DNA of 64,000 nucleotides, taken from Hymenobacter sp. H14-R3 (GTDB lineage Bacteria > Bacteroidota > Bacteroidia > Cytophagales > Hymenobacteraceae). The stretch's first letter is position 1; each line of letters opens with the position of its first letter. This document shows positions 46,716-55,267 of this stretch, in pieces. The DNA lies in assembly GCF_030063445.1 (NCBI RefSeq), contig NZ_JASITD010000012.1, positions 104,962 through 168,961 of the forward strand. Reading direction: 5' to 3'. The notes beneath the pieces are model-generated. The model saw only the letters and a program-made list of their open reading frames with translations. It searched no databases and was not told the DNA's origin. The position numbers and the translations under genes were made by a program.

Positions 46716-47834
46716 ATGCCCGCCACCCACGCGCCCCTCCGCCCCAAAACCCGCAAAAAAAACCTGCCGCCCATCCACGAGCTGGCCGCGCATGAGCTCT
46801 ACAAAGACCCCGCCCGCCAGGCCGAGCTGGCCGGCCTGCGCTACGCCACCGATGCTGGCCCCGGCATCAGCCGCCAGCCGCACGCTACGGATAAGTTTTT
46901 GTACCTCAGTGCGAAAGGCGAGGAAATAGCCGACGAGAAAACGCTGGCCCGCATCCACAGCTTCGTAATTCCGCCAGCCTGGACGGACGTGTGGATTGCC
47001 CCTAACCCGCGCTTTCACTTGCAGGTGACGGGCCACGACACGGCCGGCCGCAAGCAGTACCGCTACCACCCGGCCTGGGACGCGGCCCGCTCGCTCACCA
47101 AGTTTTCGCGGCTGCTGGCCTTTGGGCAAAAGCTGGGCGAGCTGCGCGGGAAGCTGCGCAAAGACCTGGCCCGCCCCGGCCTCGACCGCGACAAGGTGGT
47201 GGCGCTGGTGCTCACGCTCATGGACCAGTCGTTCATTCGCATTGGTAATGAGGAGTATGCGAAGAAAAATAAGAGCTATGGCCTTACCACGCTGCTCGAC
47301 GACCATGTGGAAATAACGAAGGCCGACGTGCGCTTTTCGTTCGTGGGCAAAAAAGGCGTGGCCCACGACGTCACCATCCACGACCGCAAGCTGGCGCAGC
47401 TGGTGCGCAAGTGCAAGGACATTCCGGGCCAGCATTTATTTCAGTTTTACAGCGCCGACGGCCAGCGCCACCCTCTGGAGTCGGGCCACGTGAACGACTA
47501 CCTGCACCAGCATACCGGCATCTCGCTATCGGCCAAGGACTTCCGTACCTGGGGCGGCACCGTGAAAATGGTAGAGTGCCTTGAATCGGTGCTCAGCGCC
47601 GACGTGGAAGTAGCCCCCGAAAAGGCCATTCGCCAGGCTACCAAGGAAGTAGCCAACAACCTGGGCAACACGCCCACGGTGTGCTCCAAATACTACATTC
47701 ACCCGCAGGTAACGGAGCTATTCAAATCGGGCAAGCTCATCGAGTACCTCCGCCGCCACGACGCCGACCCGCAGGACCGCGACGAGCTCTCGCCCACCGA
47801 GCACCTAGTGCTGGAAATGCTGGCAGAGATTTAA
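46716..47834 (+). CDS. DNA topoisomerase IB
   Basis: Type IB topoisomerase of 372 aa of the bacterial/poxviral type, which relaxes supercoils through a 3'-phosphotyrosyl intermediate. A basic N-terminus (RPKTRKKNLPP) leads to FLYLSAKGEEIADEKTLARI and PPAWTDVWIAPNPRFHLQ. Active-site motifs are RKQYRYHP (about 112-119), IRIGNEEYAKKNKSYGLTTL, KDFRTWGGT and the catalytic Tyr in CSKYYIHPQV. Length is normal. It is cytoplasmic. Confidence 0.95.
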   Translation: MPATHAPLRPKTRKKNLPPIHELAAHELYKDPARQAELAGLRYATDAGPGISRQPHATDKFLYLSAKGEEIADEKTLARIHSFVIPPAWTDVWIAPNPRFHLQVTGHDTAGRKQYRYHPAWDAARSLTKFSRLLAFGQKLGELRGKLRKDLARPGLDRDKVVALVLTLMDQSFIRIGNEEYAKKNKSYGLTTLLDDHVEITKADVRFSFVGKKGVAHDVTIHDRKLAQLVRKCKDIPGQHLFQFYSADGQRHPLESGHVNDYLHQHTGISLSAKDFRTWGGTVKMVECLESVLSADVEVAPEKAIRQATKEVANNLGNTPTVCSKYYIHPQVTELFKSGKLIEYLRRHDADPQDRDELSPTEHLVLEMLAEI

Positions 47835-47847
47835 TTACTGACTGAAA

Positions 47848-49521
47848 TTACTCGTCCGTCAGGCGGTTATAATTATCAAAGCGCTGCTTCTTTTTCTGGG
47901 GGGCCGGCGTGTTGAGGGTACCGTTGGATTCGGGCTCGTAGCGCAGGCGGCGGCGCGAGGTGGCGCGCAATATATCCTCGCCCGCGCCGGCGTGGATGAC
48001 GATTTTCAGGCCCCGGCCGGTGAGCTCAAACACGTCGTTGCTGCCCAGGCTTTCCAAGGTAAGGCGCTTGGTTTCAGCGGTATAGAATGTGCGCTGGTAG
48101 AAGAGCGAATCGGTTCCCAGGGTGCGGCTATATACCCGCACAGTGGTAGAGTCGGGCGTGCGGGCCACCACGAAGTGGTCGGGCAGCTCGGTGCCGGCCA
48201 CCACGGGGCGCTCCGCCTTTAGCCTGTAGTATTTCTGGGCCACGGCGGGCAGCTGGTCGCGGCGGGCTTGCAGGTCGCGGAGCAGGGTGGGGCCTTCGAG
48301 GGAGTACACGGCGGGCGGTAGCTGCCGCACGGCGCGGGCCAGCACGGAATCGGGCAGGCGGGTTTGGGTGTGGCGGGCGGCGGCGGCAAAGTCGCGGCGG
48401 GTCAGCGCATTCAGGCCGCGCTGGTCCACGTAGCGGCCCTGGCCGGTGAGGGCCGGAATATCATGATATTTTCGCTTGAATGTAACCAGGTGGCGCACCG
48501 CAAACTTACGCGTCATCAGCCAGGGAATCACCCCGTCGGAAATCCGAAAAAATACTTGGTCGCGGTCTTTGGGCACGGCCACGTAGAGGCGGCCGCCGCG
48601 CCGGTTGGGGTCGGCCAGCTCGCCCCACTGCCACTGGCCCGAGTGGCGGTCCCAGTCGCCCACCAGCAGGTCGAGCAGGCGGGCGCGCAGCAGGGCAGGC
48701 TGGTCGGGGCTGTTGCGCGGGTCGGCGTAGATGCGCTCGCGCATGTCCTCGTCGTCGATGTACTTGCGGGCCTGGGGCAGCAGGGCCGAGCTCACCTCAT
48801 CGCCGGTATATTTTTCTTCCAGCAGCACCAGCTTGCCGCGCAGGCGCTCGTTGGCCTCGGCCGAGCCGAGGTTGTCGGCATCGGCGGGCACGTAGAAGAT
48901 GCGCGGATGGGTGTGGGGCACCCCCAGGGCCAGGGCCAGCGGCGTCACCACCAGGGCCCCGTAGGGGTTGCCGGCCGAAGTAGCATCGCGCAAGCCATTG
49001 GCCAAAAACGTTTTTTGGTAAAATTCAGGCAGAATGCGCGCCGGGTCTTTATCCAGTGAGCGAATCACAAATAACTGTTTGTCAGGGGATTGTAGGGTAA
49101 GGCTGGTGCTTTGGAAGCCGCCCCCCAGCTTGGTGGGCGTCAGCGGGCCGGCCGTGGGCACCGCCTGGCCCAGGCGCAGCACGGGCACGCGCACTGGTGC
49201 GGCCCACACGGCGCGGTGGTGCGCCCCAAAAAACACTTTGTAAAGCCCGCTGTGGTGGTTGTACTGCCGGCCGGCCGTGGCCCACACGCTATCGGGGGTA
49301 GCCGGCCGGCCGGCCGGGTCCGTGGCCAGCCGGGCATCGGGCTGAAAGTAATTGCGCCGGACGCAGCCAGTGGCTAAGCTCCCCACCAAGCCGCCGGATA
49401 ATAATAATAAGGTAACAGAGCGCAAGAGAAGCCAGAATAACGGGTGCAAGGCGGCAAGGGCCGCGTCAGGCCTTCTAACGTAGCTGCATCGGAAAAGATG
49501 GGGTTCCGTGGGCCCCTGCAC
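47848..49521 (-). CDS. lipoprotein of unknown function with kinase-like motifs (paralogue A)
   Basis: Protein of about 557 aa. The first start is uncertain: two in-frame TTG codons lie at 49449 and 49425 nearer the lipoprotein signal (LLLLSGGLVGSLATGC). The region TLQSPDKQLFVIRSLDKDPA resembles the glycine-rich/lysine strand of atypical kinases. RLLDLLVGDWDRHSGQWQWG resembles a catalytic loop with DRH, and VPKDRDQVFFRISDG a metal Asp loop, as in HipA, CotH and FAM20-like folds. The C-terminus has SLGSNDVFELTGRGLKIVI. Function is not established. It is divergent from paralogue B, with 87 bp between starts. Confidence 0.75.
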   Translation of the reverse strand: MQGPTEPHLFRCSYVRRPDAALAALHPLFWLLLRSVTLLLLSGGLVGSLATGCVRRNYFQPDARLATDPAGRPATPDSVWATAGRQYNHHSGLYKVFFGAHHRAVWAAPVRVPVLRLGQAVPTAGPLTPTKLGGGFQSTSLTLQSPDKQLFVIRSLDKDPARILPEFYQKTFLANGLRDATSAGNPYGALVVTPLALALGVPHTHPRIFYVPADADNLGSAEANERLRGKLVLLEEKYTGDEVSSALLPQARKYIDDEDMRERIYADPRNSPDQPALLRARLLDLLVGDWDRHSGQWQWGELADPNRRGGRLYVAVPKDRDQVFFRISDGVIPWLMTRKFAVRHLVTFKRKYHDIPALTGQGRYVDQRGLNALTRRDFAAAARHTQTRLPDSVLARAVRQLPPAVYSLEGPTLLRDLQARRDQLPAVAQKYYRLKAERPVVAGTELPDHFVVARTPDSTTVRVYSRTLGTDSLFYQRTFYTAETKRLTLESLGSNDVFELTGRGLKIVIHAGAGEDILRATSRRRLRYEPESNGTLNTPAPQKKKQRFDNYNRLTDE

Positions 49522-49608
49522 TGGGCAACCCCACCAGCCCGCCTTGCGCTATACGGAGAAATTACGTTACTTTATGAAGAAGGCGGCGCTGCTGGCTTCC
49601 CGGTGTAG

Positions 49609-51237
49609 GTGCTACTAATTACCAAAAAAACAAGGAGTAACAACTGGGTGCTGCTGGCGGCGCTTGGCCTGGGGCTGGGCGGCTGCGCGGCCCCCACTAC
49701 GCCCGCCCCCGGCGAGGCCGGCCCGGTTTTCAACGCCGATTCTAGCACGGTGCGGGTGGCGGCCGGGGCGCACTACGCCCGGCGCGGCTGGTGGTGGCAG
49801 CGGCTGTGGGGCCGCCACTACCGCCAGCTGTGGGCCACCCCGGTTACCGCGCCGGTGCTGCGTCTGGGGGCCATGGGCCTGCAACCCGTGCGGGTGGGTG
49901 GCAGCTTCCAAACCAACTCGCTGCACCTGCGCACGCCCGATGGCCGCGATTTTGTGCTGCGCTCCGTGGACAAAGACCTGCGCCAGTCGCTGGCGGCGGG
50001 CTGGCTGAGCCGCACGGTGGCCCCCGTGCTGCACGACCAAACCTGCGCCGCGCCGCCCTACGGTGCCTACGTGGCCGCCCGGCTGGCGCCCGCTGCCGGC
50101 GTGTTTCACACCAACCCGCGCCTGGTGTACCTGCTGCCCGACACGGCGCTGGGTCGGTTTCGGGCGCAGTTTGTGCCGGCGCTGTACTTGCTGGAGGAGC
50201 GTCCCGACCGCGACCAGCGCCACGCGCCCAGCTTTGGGGGTGCGCACCGGGTAGTGGGGTCCGATAGTATGCTGCGGCAGGTGCTGCGCGGCCCGGCCAC
50301 TCACCTGGCGGCACGCCCCTACCTGCGCGCCCGCCTGCTCGACCTGCTGGTGGGCGACTGGAGCCGCCGCGCCGACCAGTGGCGCTGGGCGGCGTTTCCG
50401 GCGGCGGGGGGCGGGGTGGTGTTCCGGCCCATTCCGCGCGACCGCGACCAGGCGTTTTTTCGCTTTGACGATGGCTGGCTCACGCGGCTCATCTCGTGGG
50501 TACGGCCTCGCTACCAGAGCTTTAACTCTCACTTGGTGGCTGCCGATGTGGGCCCGCTCACCACCACGGCCCGCGCCCTCGACCACACGGCTCTGGCCCT
50601 GCTGCCCGAAGCTGCGTTTCTGGCCGAGGCCGACTCGCTGCGCCGCCGCCTGCCCGATGCCGTGCTACTGGCCGCCCTGCAAACCGTGCCCGCCGAGGTG
50701 CGCGCCCGCATGACTCAGGAGCTGCTAGCGGCCCTGCGCGCCCGCCGCGCCGCCCTGCCCGCCGTGGCCCGCCGCTACTACGAGGTGTTGCAAGAGGCGG
50801 CCGTCGTCACGGGTACCGATGCCGCCGAGCGCTTTGAGCTCATTGGCGAAGGCCCCGGCCAGCTGCGCCTGCGCGTGTTTGCCCGCCGCCCGCCTCGGCC
50901 CGACAGCCTACTCGGCGAGCAGCGCTACGATGTGCGCCGCACCACGCGCCTCAGCATCTACGGCCTGGGTGGCAAAGATGAGTTTACCCTGAGCGGCCGG
51001 CTGGCCCCCGGCTTCGGGGTGCATTTATATGGCGGGGCGGGGCGCAACGTGTTTTTGCAGCAGGATATACTGGCGGCCGCCGGCCCCGGCTTCACTATTT
51101 ACCCCGGCCCGGCCGATGACCTGGTGCAGGTAAGCCACACGGTGCGCGTGTTGGTGGGGGCTAATGCGCCCGCCACGGCTGCCGCCTGGGTAGCCAGCCA
51201 GTACCGCCTGCAGTTGGGCAGCCGCCCGGCCAAGTAG
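49609..51237 (+). CDS. lipoprotein of unknown function with degenerate kinase-like motifs (paralogue B)
   Basis: Protein of 542 aa beginning with GTG; the lipoprotein signal is NWVLLAALGLGLGGC. It is a paralogue of A: RVGGSFQTNSLHLRTPDGRD, FVLRSVDKD and RARLLDLLVGDWSRRADQWRW match, and IPRDRDQAFFRFDDG is conserved. The position of DRH in A reads SRR here, so the putative catalytic Asp is lost while the RDRD loop is kept. The C-terminal end has YGLGGKDEFTLSGRLAPGFG. It may be a pseudo-enzyme partner of A. Homology to other Bacteroidota lipoproteins of this type is likely; function unknown. Confidence 0.72.
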   Translation: MLLITKKTRSNNWVLLAALGLGLGGCAAPTTPAPGEAGPVFNADSSTVRVAAGAHYARRGWWWQRLWGRHYRQLWATPVTAPVLRLGAMGLQPVRVGGSFQTNSLHLRTPDGRDFVLRSVDKDLRQSLAAGWLSRTVAPVLHDQTCAAPPYGAYVAARLAPAAGVFHTNPRLVYLLPDTALGRFRAQFVPALYLLEERPDRDQRHAPSFGGAHRVVGSDSMLRQVLRGPATHLAARPYLRARLLDLLVGDWSRRADQWRWAAFPAAGGGVVFRPIPRDRDQAFFRFDDGWLTRLISWVRPRYQSFNSHLVAADVGPLTTTARALDHTALALLPEAAFLAEADSLRRRLPDAVLLAALQTVPAEVRARMTQELLAALRARRAALPAVARRYYEVLQEAAVVTGTDAAERFELIGEGPGQLRLRVFARRPPRPDSLLGEQRYDVRRTTRLSIYGLGGKDEFTLSGRLAPGFGVHLYGGAGRNVFLQQDILAAAGPGFTIYPGPADDLVQVSHTVRVLVGANAPATAAAWVASQYRLQLGSRPAK

Positions 51238-51239
51238 GG

Positions 51240-51317
51240 GTAGCGCGGACGTTGTGAGTCCGCGCGTGGGAGCATTAAACAACGACCCCACGCGTGAGCT
51301 CACAGCGTCCACGCTAC
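51240..51317. repeat. inverted repeat (hairpin family C)
   Basis: GGTAGCGCGGACGTTGTGAG at 51240 pairs with the arm ending CACGCTAC at 51317; the inner arms CGCGCGTGGG and CCCACGCG also pair. It begins just after the stop of paralogue B and contains the stop codon of the CrtA-like gene (51314-51316, minus), so it is a shared terminator candidate. Confidence 0.8.
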
Positions 51318-52012
51318 TTCCCAATAACCAAAGGGTTTACCCCATCTACGGTGCCCTCGCTGCTCAGCACCCGAAAGCGGGCAAATAATTCTTCCGAATA
51401 CCAGCCTTCGCGGCGCGTGAGCTGAATTACCTCGCGGTGCTTCGTATCGCGGTAGGCATACTGCTGCATGGCCGCCACCGAGTCCCACACGCTGAAGGTG
51501 GCCTGCCGCACCAGCGGTAGCTCGCCCAGCCCAATGGCCAGCCGCAGCCCCTGCGCACCCACTGCGGCCCGGCTCGTGGGCTCTACGTAGCGCCAGAACC
51601 GGGGCGCGCGCCGCAGCCGGATGCTGGCCCGCGTGAGCACCGCTACCGGTCCCTCCGGCTTTGTGATAAGTGTTTCATAATCAAATGGATTGCTGCCGTC
51701 CCAGAGGCCGTGCGCGACCAGGGGGGCCAGCGCTGCGCGCCAGGTTTCGCAGCTGCGCTGCTCGTAGGTGGCCCACAGCGGATGCTCCGCAAAAAAGGCG
51801 GTGGCGGCGGCCTCCGTTTCCCACACGGCCAGCAAGCCGTAGCGGTCGAGGTTGGGCAAAAAGCCGAAGCCATTGGCCGCGCCGCTGCCCAGCAGCTGAA
51901 AAAAGCGCAGCCCCGGCAGCTTGTGCAGCACGCGGGGCGAAGTACCCATTTGGGTGAGGCCCCAGTGCCGCTGGCCGGGCCGCAAGGTGAAAAGAGTAAG
52001 CGTAGTAAACAT
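51314..52012 (-). CDS. CrtA-type carotenoid monooxygenase (spheroidene monooxygenase family)
   Basis: Protein of 232 aa. It starts MFTTLTLFTLRPGQRHWGLT and includes TQMGTSPRVLHKLPGLRFFQ, LLGSGAANGFGFLPNLDRYG and LLAVWETEAAATAFF, a pattern I associate with the CrtA family, which oxidises carotenoids with O2 and a heme-type cofactor. The His in QMGTSP vicinity is not a clear heme ligand. Hymenobacter-type bacteria make coloured carotenoids, so a role in 2-ketolation is plausible. No other carotenoid genes are nearby; the name rests on pattern recognition. Confidence 0.75.
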   Translation of the reverse strand: MFTTLTLFTLRPGQRHWGLTQMGTSPRVLHKLPGLRFFQLLGSGAANGFGFLPNLDRYGLLAVWETEAAATAFFAEHPLWATYEQRSCETWRAALAPLVAHGLWDGSNPFDYETLITKPEGPVAVLTRASIRLRRAPRFWRYVEPTSRAAVGAQGLRLAIGLGELPLVRQATFSVWDSVAAMQQYAYRDTKHREVIQLTRREGWYSEELFARFRVLSSEGTVDGVNPLVIGK

Positions 52013-52029
52013 GCGTGTTGCTTAAGCAG

Positions 52030-52491
52030 CTATTCCTCGTCTCTTGTTTCGTAGGAGGTGATTACTTCTTGCCAAAATTCGTTTTCAGCCTCCGGTACGC
52101 TCCGCAAGGTGCGCAAATAAGCATCGGCATCTTCTTGTAAATCAACGAGTTTAGTAAGTAGCGTAGTAAATTCGAAAAGGGTGGCCGAAACTTTAAGCGG
52201 CGTCCAGCTGCCGGCGCCGTGGTAGGAGAAATAAACGGGAAAACCCAGGTCGCTTTCCGAAAAATCTACGTAAAAAGGGTCGTCAAAATAATTGGCGGCT
52301 ATCAGGTACCAGGTGGGTTTAAAATCGCCCTCCAGCGTGCCCGTTATGTCCTCCTTAGTTACCGCATTGTACCGGTAACCCGCCTGAAAGTCACTGAAAT
52401 TAGCAGCAGTAGGGTAGTGGTCTGGCAAACACATCTGGCCAACCTCAATTTCCTGGGTAATAAAGGCTTCAATTTCGGGCGGAATACGCAT
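52030..52491 (-). CDS. SMI1/KNR4 (SUKH) family protein, possibly immunity protein
   Basis: Protein of 153 aa beginning MRIPPEIEAFITQEIEVGQM. The beta-rich centre FYVDFSESDLGFPVYFSYHG and GSWTPLKVSATLFEFTTLL, with DITGTLEGDFKPTWYLIAAN, fits the SUKH fold. SUKH proteins are common immunity partners of contact-dependent and polymorphic toxins. The next minus-strand gene is eight bases upstream and also low in GC, so the two may be an immunity pair or orphan immunity set. No toxin is in view. Confidence 0.8.
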   Translation of the reverse strand: MRIPPEIEAFITQEIEVGQMCLPDHYPTAANFSDFQAGYRYNAVTKEDITGTLEGDFKPTWYLIAANYFDDPFYVDFSESDLGFPVYFSYHGAGSWTPLKVSATLFEFTTLLTKLVDLQEDADAYLRTLRSVPEAENEFWQEVITSYETRDEE

Positions 52492-52500
52492 TTTTTATGA

Positions 52501-52890
52501 CTAATAATTGATGCTGATTTTATCCTGATAGCAACTTTCGAAAATGCCGTTTTTGCTAGCCAGCTTGAGGTGCATTCCTCGTTGAAAGCCCTCCTTGCTT
52601 AAGGCATCTATTATCCAATTAAAATCGAACAATGGCGGCCTCACAACAAGGAACATCTTGTAAGAAATATTGCCGGAGGAATGTTCTGATTTTTGCTCCA
52701 CCAGAAAATGCGCGCGTTTAATGTAAACTTTATTTTTAAGTAAGATATTGGTAATCAAGTAGAAGATATTGTCATCACAAATTTCGTCTAAATTACTAAG
52801 GCCATAGTATGAAGCCAAAACAGCCACTGGAAATTCGATTAGAATTTCCAGTGGCTGTTCATAGTCAATCTCGATTTGCAAACTAGCCAT
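52501..52890 (-). CDS. hypothetical low-GC protein, immunity-like context
   Basis: Protein of 129 aa, without signal or helix. It begins MASLQIEIDYEQPLEILIEF and ends ESCYQDKISINY. The base composition is much more AT-rich than flanking genes, suggesting recent transfer. A perfect 18-bp hairpin lies in codons 11-22. The nearby SUKH gene and small size suggest an immunity protein. No family recognised. Confidence 0.7.
   Translation of the reverse strand: MASLQIEIDYEQPLEILIEFPVAVLASYYGLSNLDEICDDNIFYLITNILLKNKVYIKRAHFLVEQKSEHSSGNISYKMFLVVRPPLFDFNWIIDALSKEGFQRGMHLKLASKNGIFESCYQDKISINY
52819..52859. repeat. perfect 18-bp inverted repeat inside a coding sequence
   Basis: AACAGCCACTGGAAATTC (52819-52836) is perfectly complementary to 52842-52859 with a 5-nt loop. 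It lies within codons 11-22 of the gene at 52501-52890. On that strand it is followed by TTTTGG, so the mRNA could form a terminator-like hairpin early in the message. Confidence 0.75.
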
Positions 52891-52990
52891 ACCTATAATT
52901 ACCAGCGTTGAGTATTAACCAAAAACGAGTGGTAATTTAAAGACGGCACAGCCGCTAAAAACCGGCAATTACGTGTAAATCAACTGCTGC

Positions 52991-53503
52991 TTAGAGCTTC
53001 ACCTGGGCGTGCTCGTTCACGTCGTCGTCTTTGCTGGCTTCGCCCGTAATTACGGCGCGGGCGTAGCCGTAGGCCCGTGAAAGCACTCCGCTGGGCGAGT
53101 CCCAATACTCAGCCTTATCAATGGCTATCTTGAGAATCATGATGCTGGGGTCTTCCTTGCCTTTGGGGAACCAGGCGCGCATGTCCTCGCTCCACAGCTC
53201 AGCAATTTTGGCCTCGTCGCGGTAGGCGCTGGCGTGGCCCGATACCGACACGTACACGTTGTTGCTGGGGTTGGCGTAGCTCAAGTTTACTTGGCTATCC
53301 TTTTTTACTTCGTACACCTTGGCCGACTCCTTGTCGGTGAAGAACAGCAGCGAGCCGTCGGCCTCCGGCTTGATGGTAGCCATGGGGCGGCTGTGCAGTG
53401 CCTGGCCTTCGTCGAAGGTGGTGAGCATGGCAATGCGCACGTCCTTAATTTTTTCAAACAGCTTGCTGAGGTCGTGGGTGACGGGGGTTTTCGAATCAGA
53501 CAT
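52991..53503 (-). CDS. pyridoxamine 5'-phosphate oxidase family / general stress protein
   Basis: Protein of 170 aa of the FMN split-barrel type. DVRIAMLTTFDEGQALHSRP, MATIKPEADGSLLFFTDKES and NVYVSVSGHASAYRDEAKIA are typical of the general stress family (GSP26-like). The last part DPSIMILKIAIDKAEYWDSP also fits. Such proteins bind FMN or related cofactors and are induced by stress in some bacteria; no enzyme activity can be assigned. Confidence 0.88.
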   Translation of the reverse strand: MSDSKTPVTHDLSKLFEKIKDVRIAMLTTFDEGQALHSRPMATIKPEADGSLLFFTDKESAKVYEVKKDSQVNLSYANPSNNVYVSVSGHASAYRDEAKIAELWSEDMRAWFPKGKEDPSIMILKIAIDKAEYWDSPSGVLSRAYGYARAVITGEASKDDDVNEHAQVKL

Positions 53504-53653
53504 GGGAAAAGAGGATTGTAAGAGATAAGCCCGCGCCGGCCAGCGGCAGCGGGTGGCCTTAGCTTACGGCTGAACCCCCAACTGGTTTCCTGGTTAGCAG
53601 CGGCAGGCGGGGCCAACAGCGCCCGGCCGGCCCGCTCGCCGCATTGCTCCGCT

Positions 53654-54250
53654 ATGAATTTTCTGGCTCACTTGTTCCTCGCCGGCCCGCCGGCCGCCCC
53701 GGCCTACGCCGGCCAGCTGCTGGGTCAGTTTATTGCCGACTCGGTGCCCGGCCGCCGCTTCGAGGCGTATCCGGCCGCGGTGCAGGCCGGTATTCGGGCG
53801 CACCGCGCTATCGACACATTTACCGACCAGCACCCCGTGGTGCGGCGCAGTACGGCTCGCCTGCGCACGGCCGGCACCGGCAAATACGCCGGCGTGGTGT
53901 CCGATGTATTTATGGACCATTTTCTGGCTCGCAATTTTCACGAGTTTTCGGCCGAAGCACTGCCCGACTTTACCCAGCGTGCGTATGCGCTGCTGGCCAC
54001 GCAGCAGGCTGATTTTCCGGCGCCCGTGCTGCATTTCTTTCCGCATCTGGTGCAGCACAACTGGCTGCTGCACTACGCTGAGCTAGCGGGCATTGGCCGC
54101 GCCTTGCAGGGCTTGAGCCGCCGGGCGTCGCCCGGCTCGGGCATGGACACGGCCGTGCACGAGCTGGCGCGCCACTACGCTGCTTACGAGGCCGACTTTC
54201 GGGAGTTTTTTCCGCAGCTGCAAGCCTACGCGGCCGGGCTGCTGCCCTAG
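53654..54250 (+). CDS. acpH: ACP phosphodiesterase (AcpH family)
   Basis: Enzyme of 198 aa that removes the 4'-phosphopantetheine group from acyl carrier protein. MNFLAHLFLAGPPAAP, LLGQFIADSVPGRR, IRAHRAIDTFTDQHPVVRRS and GVVSDVFMDHFLARNF are the conserved metal-site segments of the AcpH/DUF479 family, whose His/Asp pattern resembles HD hydrolases. FFPHLVQHNWLLHYAE follows. Stop overlaps the SemiSWEET stop by three bases on the other strand (CTAG). Confidence 0.9.
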   Translation: MNFLAHLFLAGPPAAPAYAGQLLGQFIADSVPGRRFEAYPAAVQAGIRAHRAIDTFTDQHPVVRRSTARLRTAGTGKYAGVVSDVFMDHFLARNFHEFSAEALPDFTQRAYALLATQQADFPAPVLHFFPHLVQHNWLLHYAELAGIGRALQGLSRRASPGSGMDTAVHELARHYAAYEADFREFFPQLQAYAAGLLP

Positions 54251-54525
54251 CTGGCGGGCCGCTCCTGGCCGGGCTTGGCCGTGAGCTTCAGGTAGAGGAT
54301 AATGCTGGCCAAAACGCCGCATATCAGGTTGGTGAGCAGGATGGGCAGGTTGTCGATAAGCACCGCATACACGGCCCACAGGCAAGTGCCGGCAAATAGT
54401 ATCAGGAAGGTGGGCAGGGAAAGCGCGCTGGTATCGCGGGTCTTGATGGTGCGATACGCCTGGGGCACGTAGGCCACGGTGGTAAGCAAGGCAGCGATGT
54501 TGCCGATAATAGTAGCAAGCGTCAT
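54247..54525 (-). CDS. SemiSWEET-type sugar transporter
   Basis: Membrane protein of 92 aa with three helices. The first has AALLTTVAYVPQAYRTIKTR, including the PQ motif; SLPTFLILFAGTCLWAVYAVL and LLTNLICGVLASIILYLKL are the second and third. SemiSWEETs form dimers that pass sugars. The gene lies alone between AcpH and a slyD terminator and has no metabolic context here. Confidence 0.9.
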   Translation of the reverse strand: MTLATIIGNIAALLTTVAYVPQAYRTIKTRDTSALSLPTFLILFAGTCLWAVYAVLIDNLPILLTNLICGVLASIILYLKLTAKPGQERPAS

Positions 54526-54555
54526 GCGCAGAGTGGGAAAAGGACGAAAAACAAA

Positions 54556-54595
54556 AGCCGGGAGCTGCCCGCCAATCGGCGGGCAGCTCCCGGCT
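54556..54595 (-). terminator. perfect terminator of the SlyD-type gene
   Basis: AGCCGGGAGCTGCCCGCC (54556-54573) pairs perfectly with 54578-54595 around a four-base loop. On the minus strand it is followed by TTTTGTTTTT. It lies about 100 bp after the SlyD-type stop and before the SemiSWEET start on the same strand. Confidence 0.9.
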
Positions 54596-54695
54596 CACAA
54601 AGTAAGGCGGGAAAGAAGGAAGAATCAGGGGGTAGGAAGGTAGAATTAACCAGTGATTAATTCCCCGTTTTTAGCTACTGATGCTTCCCTGCTCA

Positions 54696-55211
54696 CTAGT
54701 GCTGGTGGCCGCCGTCGCCGTGTACGTGGCCGTGGGCCAGCTCCTCGGTGGTAGCGGGGCGCACGTCCTGGATTTTACCGTCGAAGTGCATCATCATGCC
54801 GGCCAGCGGGTGGTTGAAGTCCATCGTGATTTGCTCCTCGCCAATTTCAACTACTTTGGCTTGCATGTGGTGGCCTTCGTTGTCGGCCATGGGCAGGTAG
54901 TTGCCCACTTGCAGCATCTCGCTATCAAGCTGACCGTCAATTTCAAACACCTGCTTCGGAATTTCTACCACGGCCTGCTGGTCGTAGTCGCCGTAGCCCT
55001 GCTCGGGCGTGAGCGAGAAGCTAAACGAATCGCCGGAATTTTTGCCATCGAGCTGCTGCTCAAACTCTTCGGGCAGGCCGCTGTGGCCAAAAAGGAAGAC
55101 CATCGGCTCATCAGCCTCGGCTTGCTCAACTAATACTTTCTGCTGGTTTTCGTCGGTTACGGACAGGTCGTAGGTCAGGGTTACGACGGAGTTCTGGGCA
55201 ATGGCGGCCAT
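54696..55211 (-). CDS. SlyD-type FKBP peptidyl-prolyl isomerase
   Basis: Isomerase and probable metal-binding chaperone of 171 aa. The start NSVVTLTYDLSVTDENQQKV and FLFGHSGLPEEFEQQLDG fit the FKBP core; the insert-in-flap domain is YGDYDQQAVVEIPKQVFEI; TMDFNHPLAGMMMHFDG closes the core. The tail HGHVHGDGGHQH is a His-rich metal-binding segment, as in SlyD. It is cytoplasmic. Confidence 0.92.
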   Translation of the reverse strand: MAAIAQNSVVTLTYDLSVTDENQQKVLVEQAEADEPMVFLFGHSGLPEEFEQQLDGKNSGDSFSFSLTPEQGYGDYDQQAVVEIPKQVFEIDGQLDSEMLQVGNYLPMADNEGHHMQAKVVEIGEEQITMDFNHPLAGMMMHFDGKIQDVRPATTEELAHGHVHGDGGHQH

Positions 55212-55267
55212 AAAAAGAGTGGGTTAATGTTGGCCGCAAAGGTAGGGCTGCGGCGAGTTGGGAGTCG

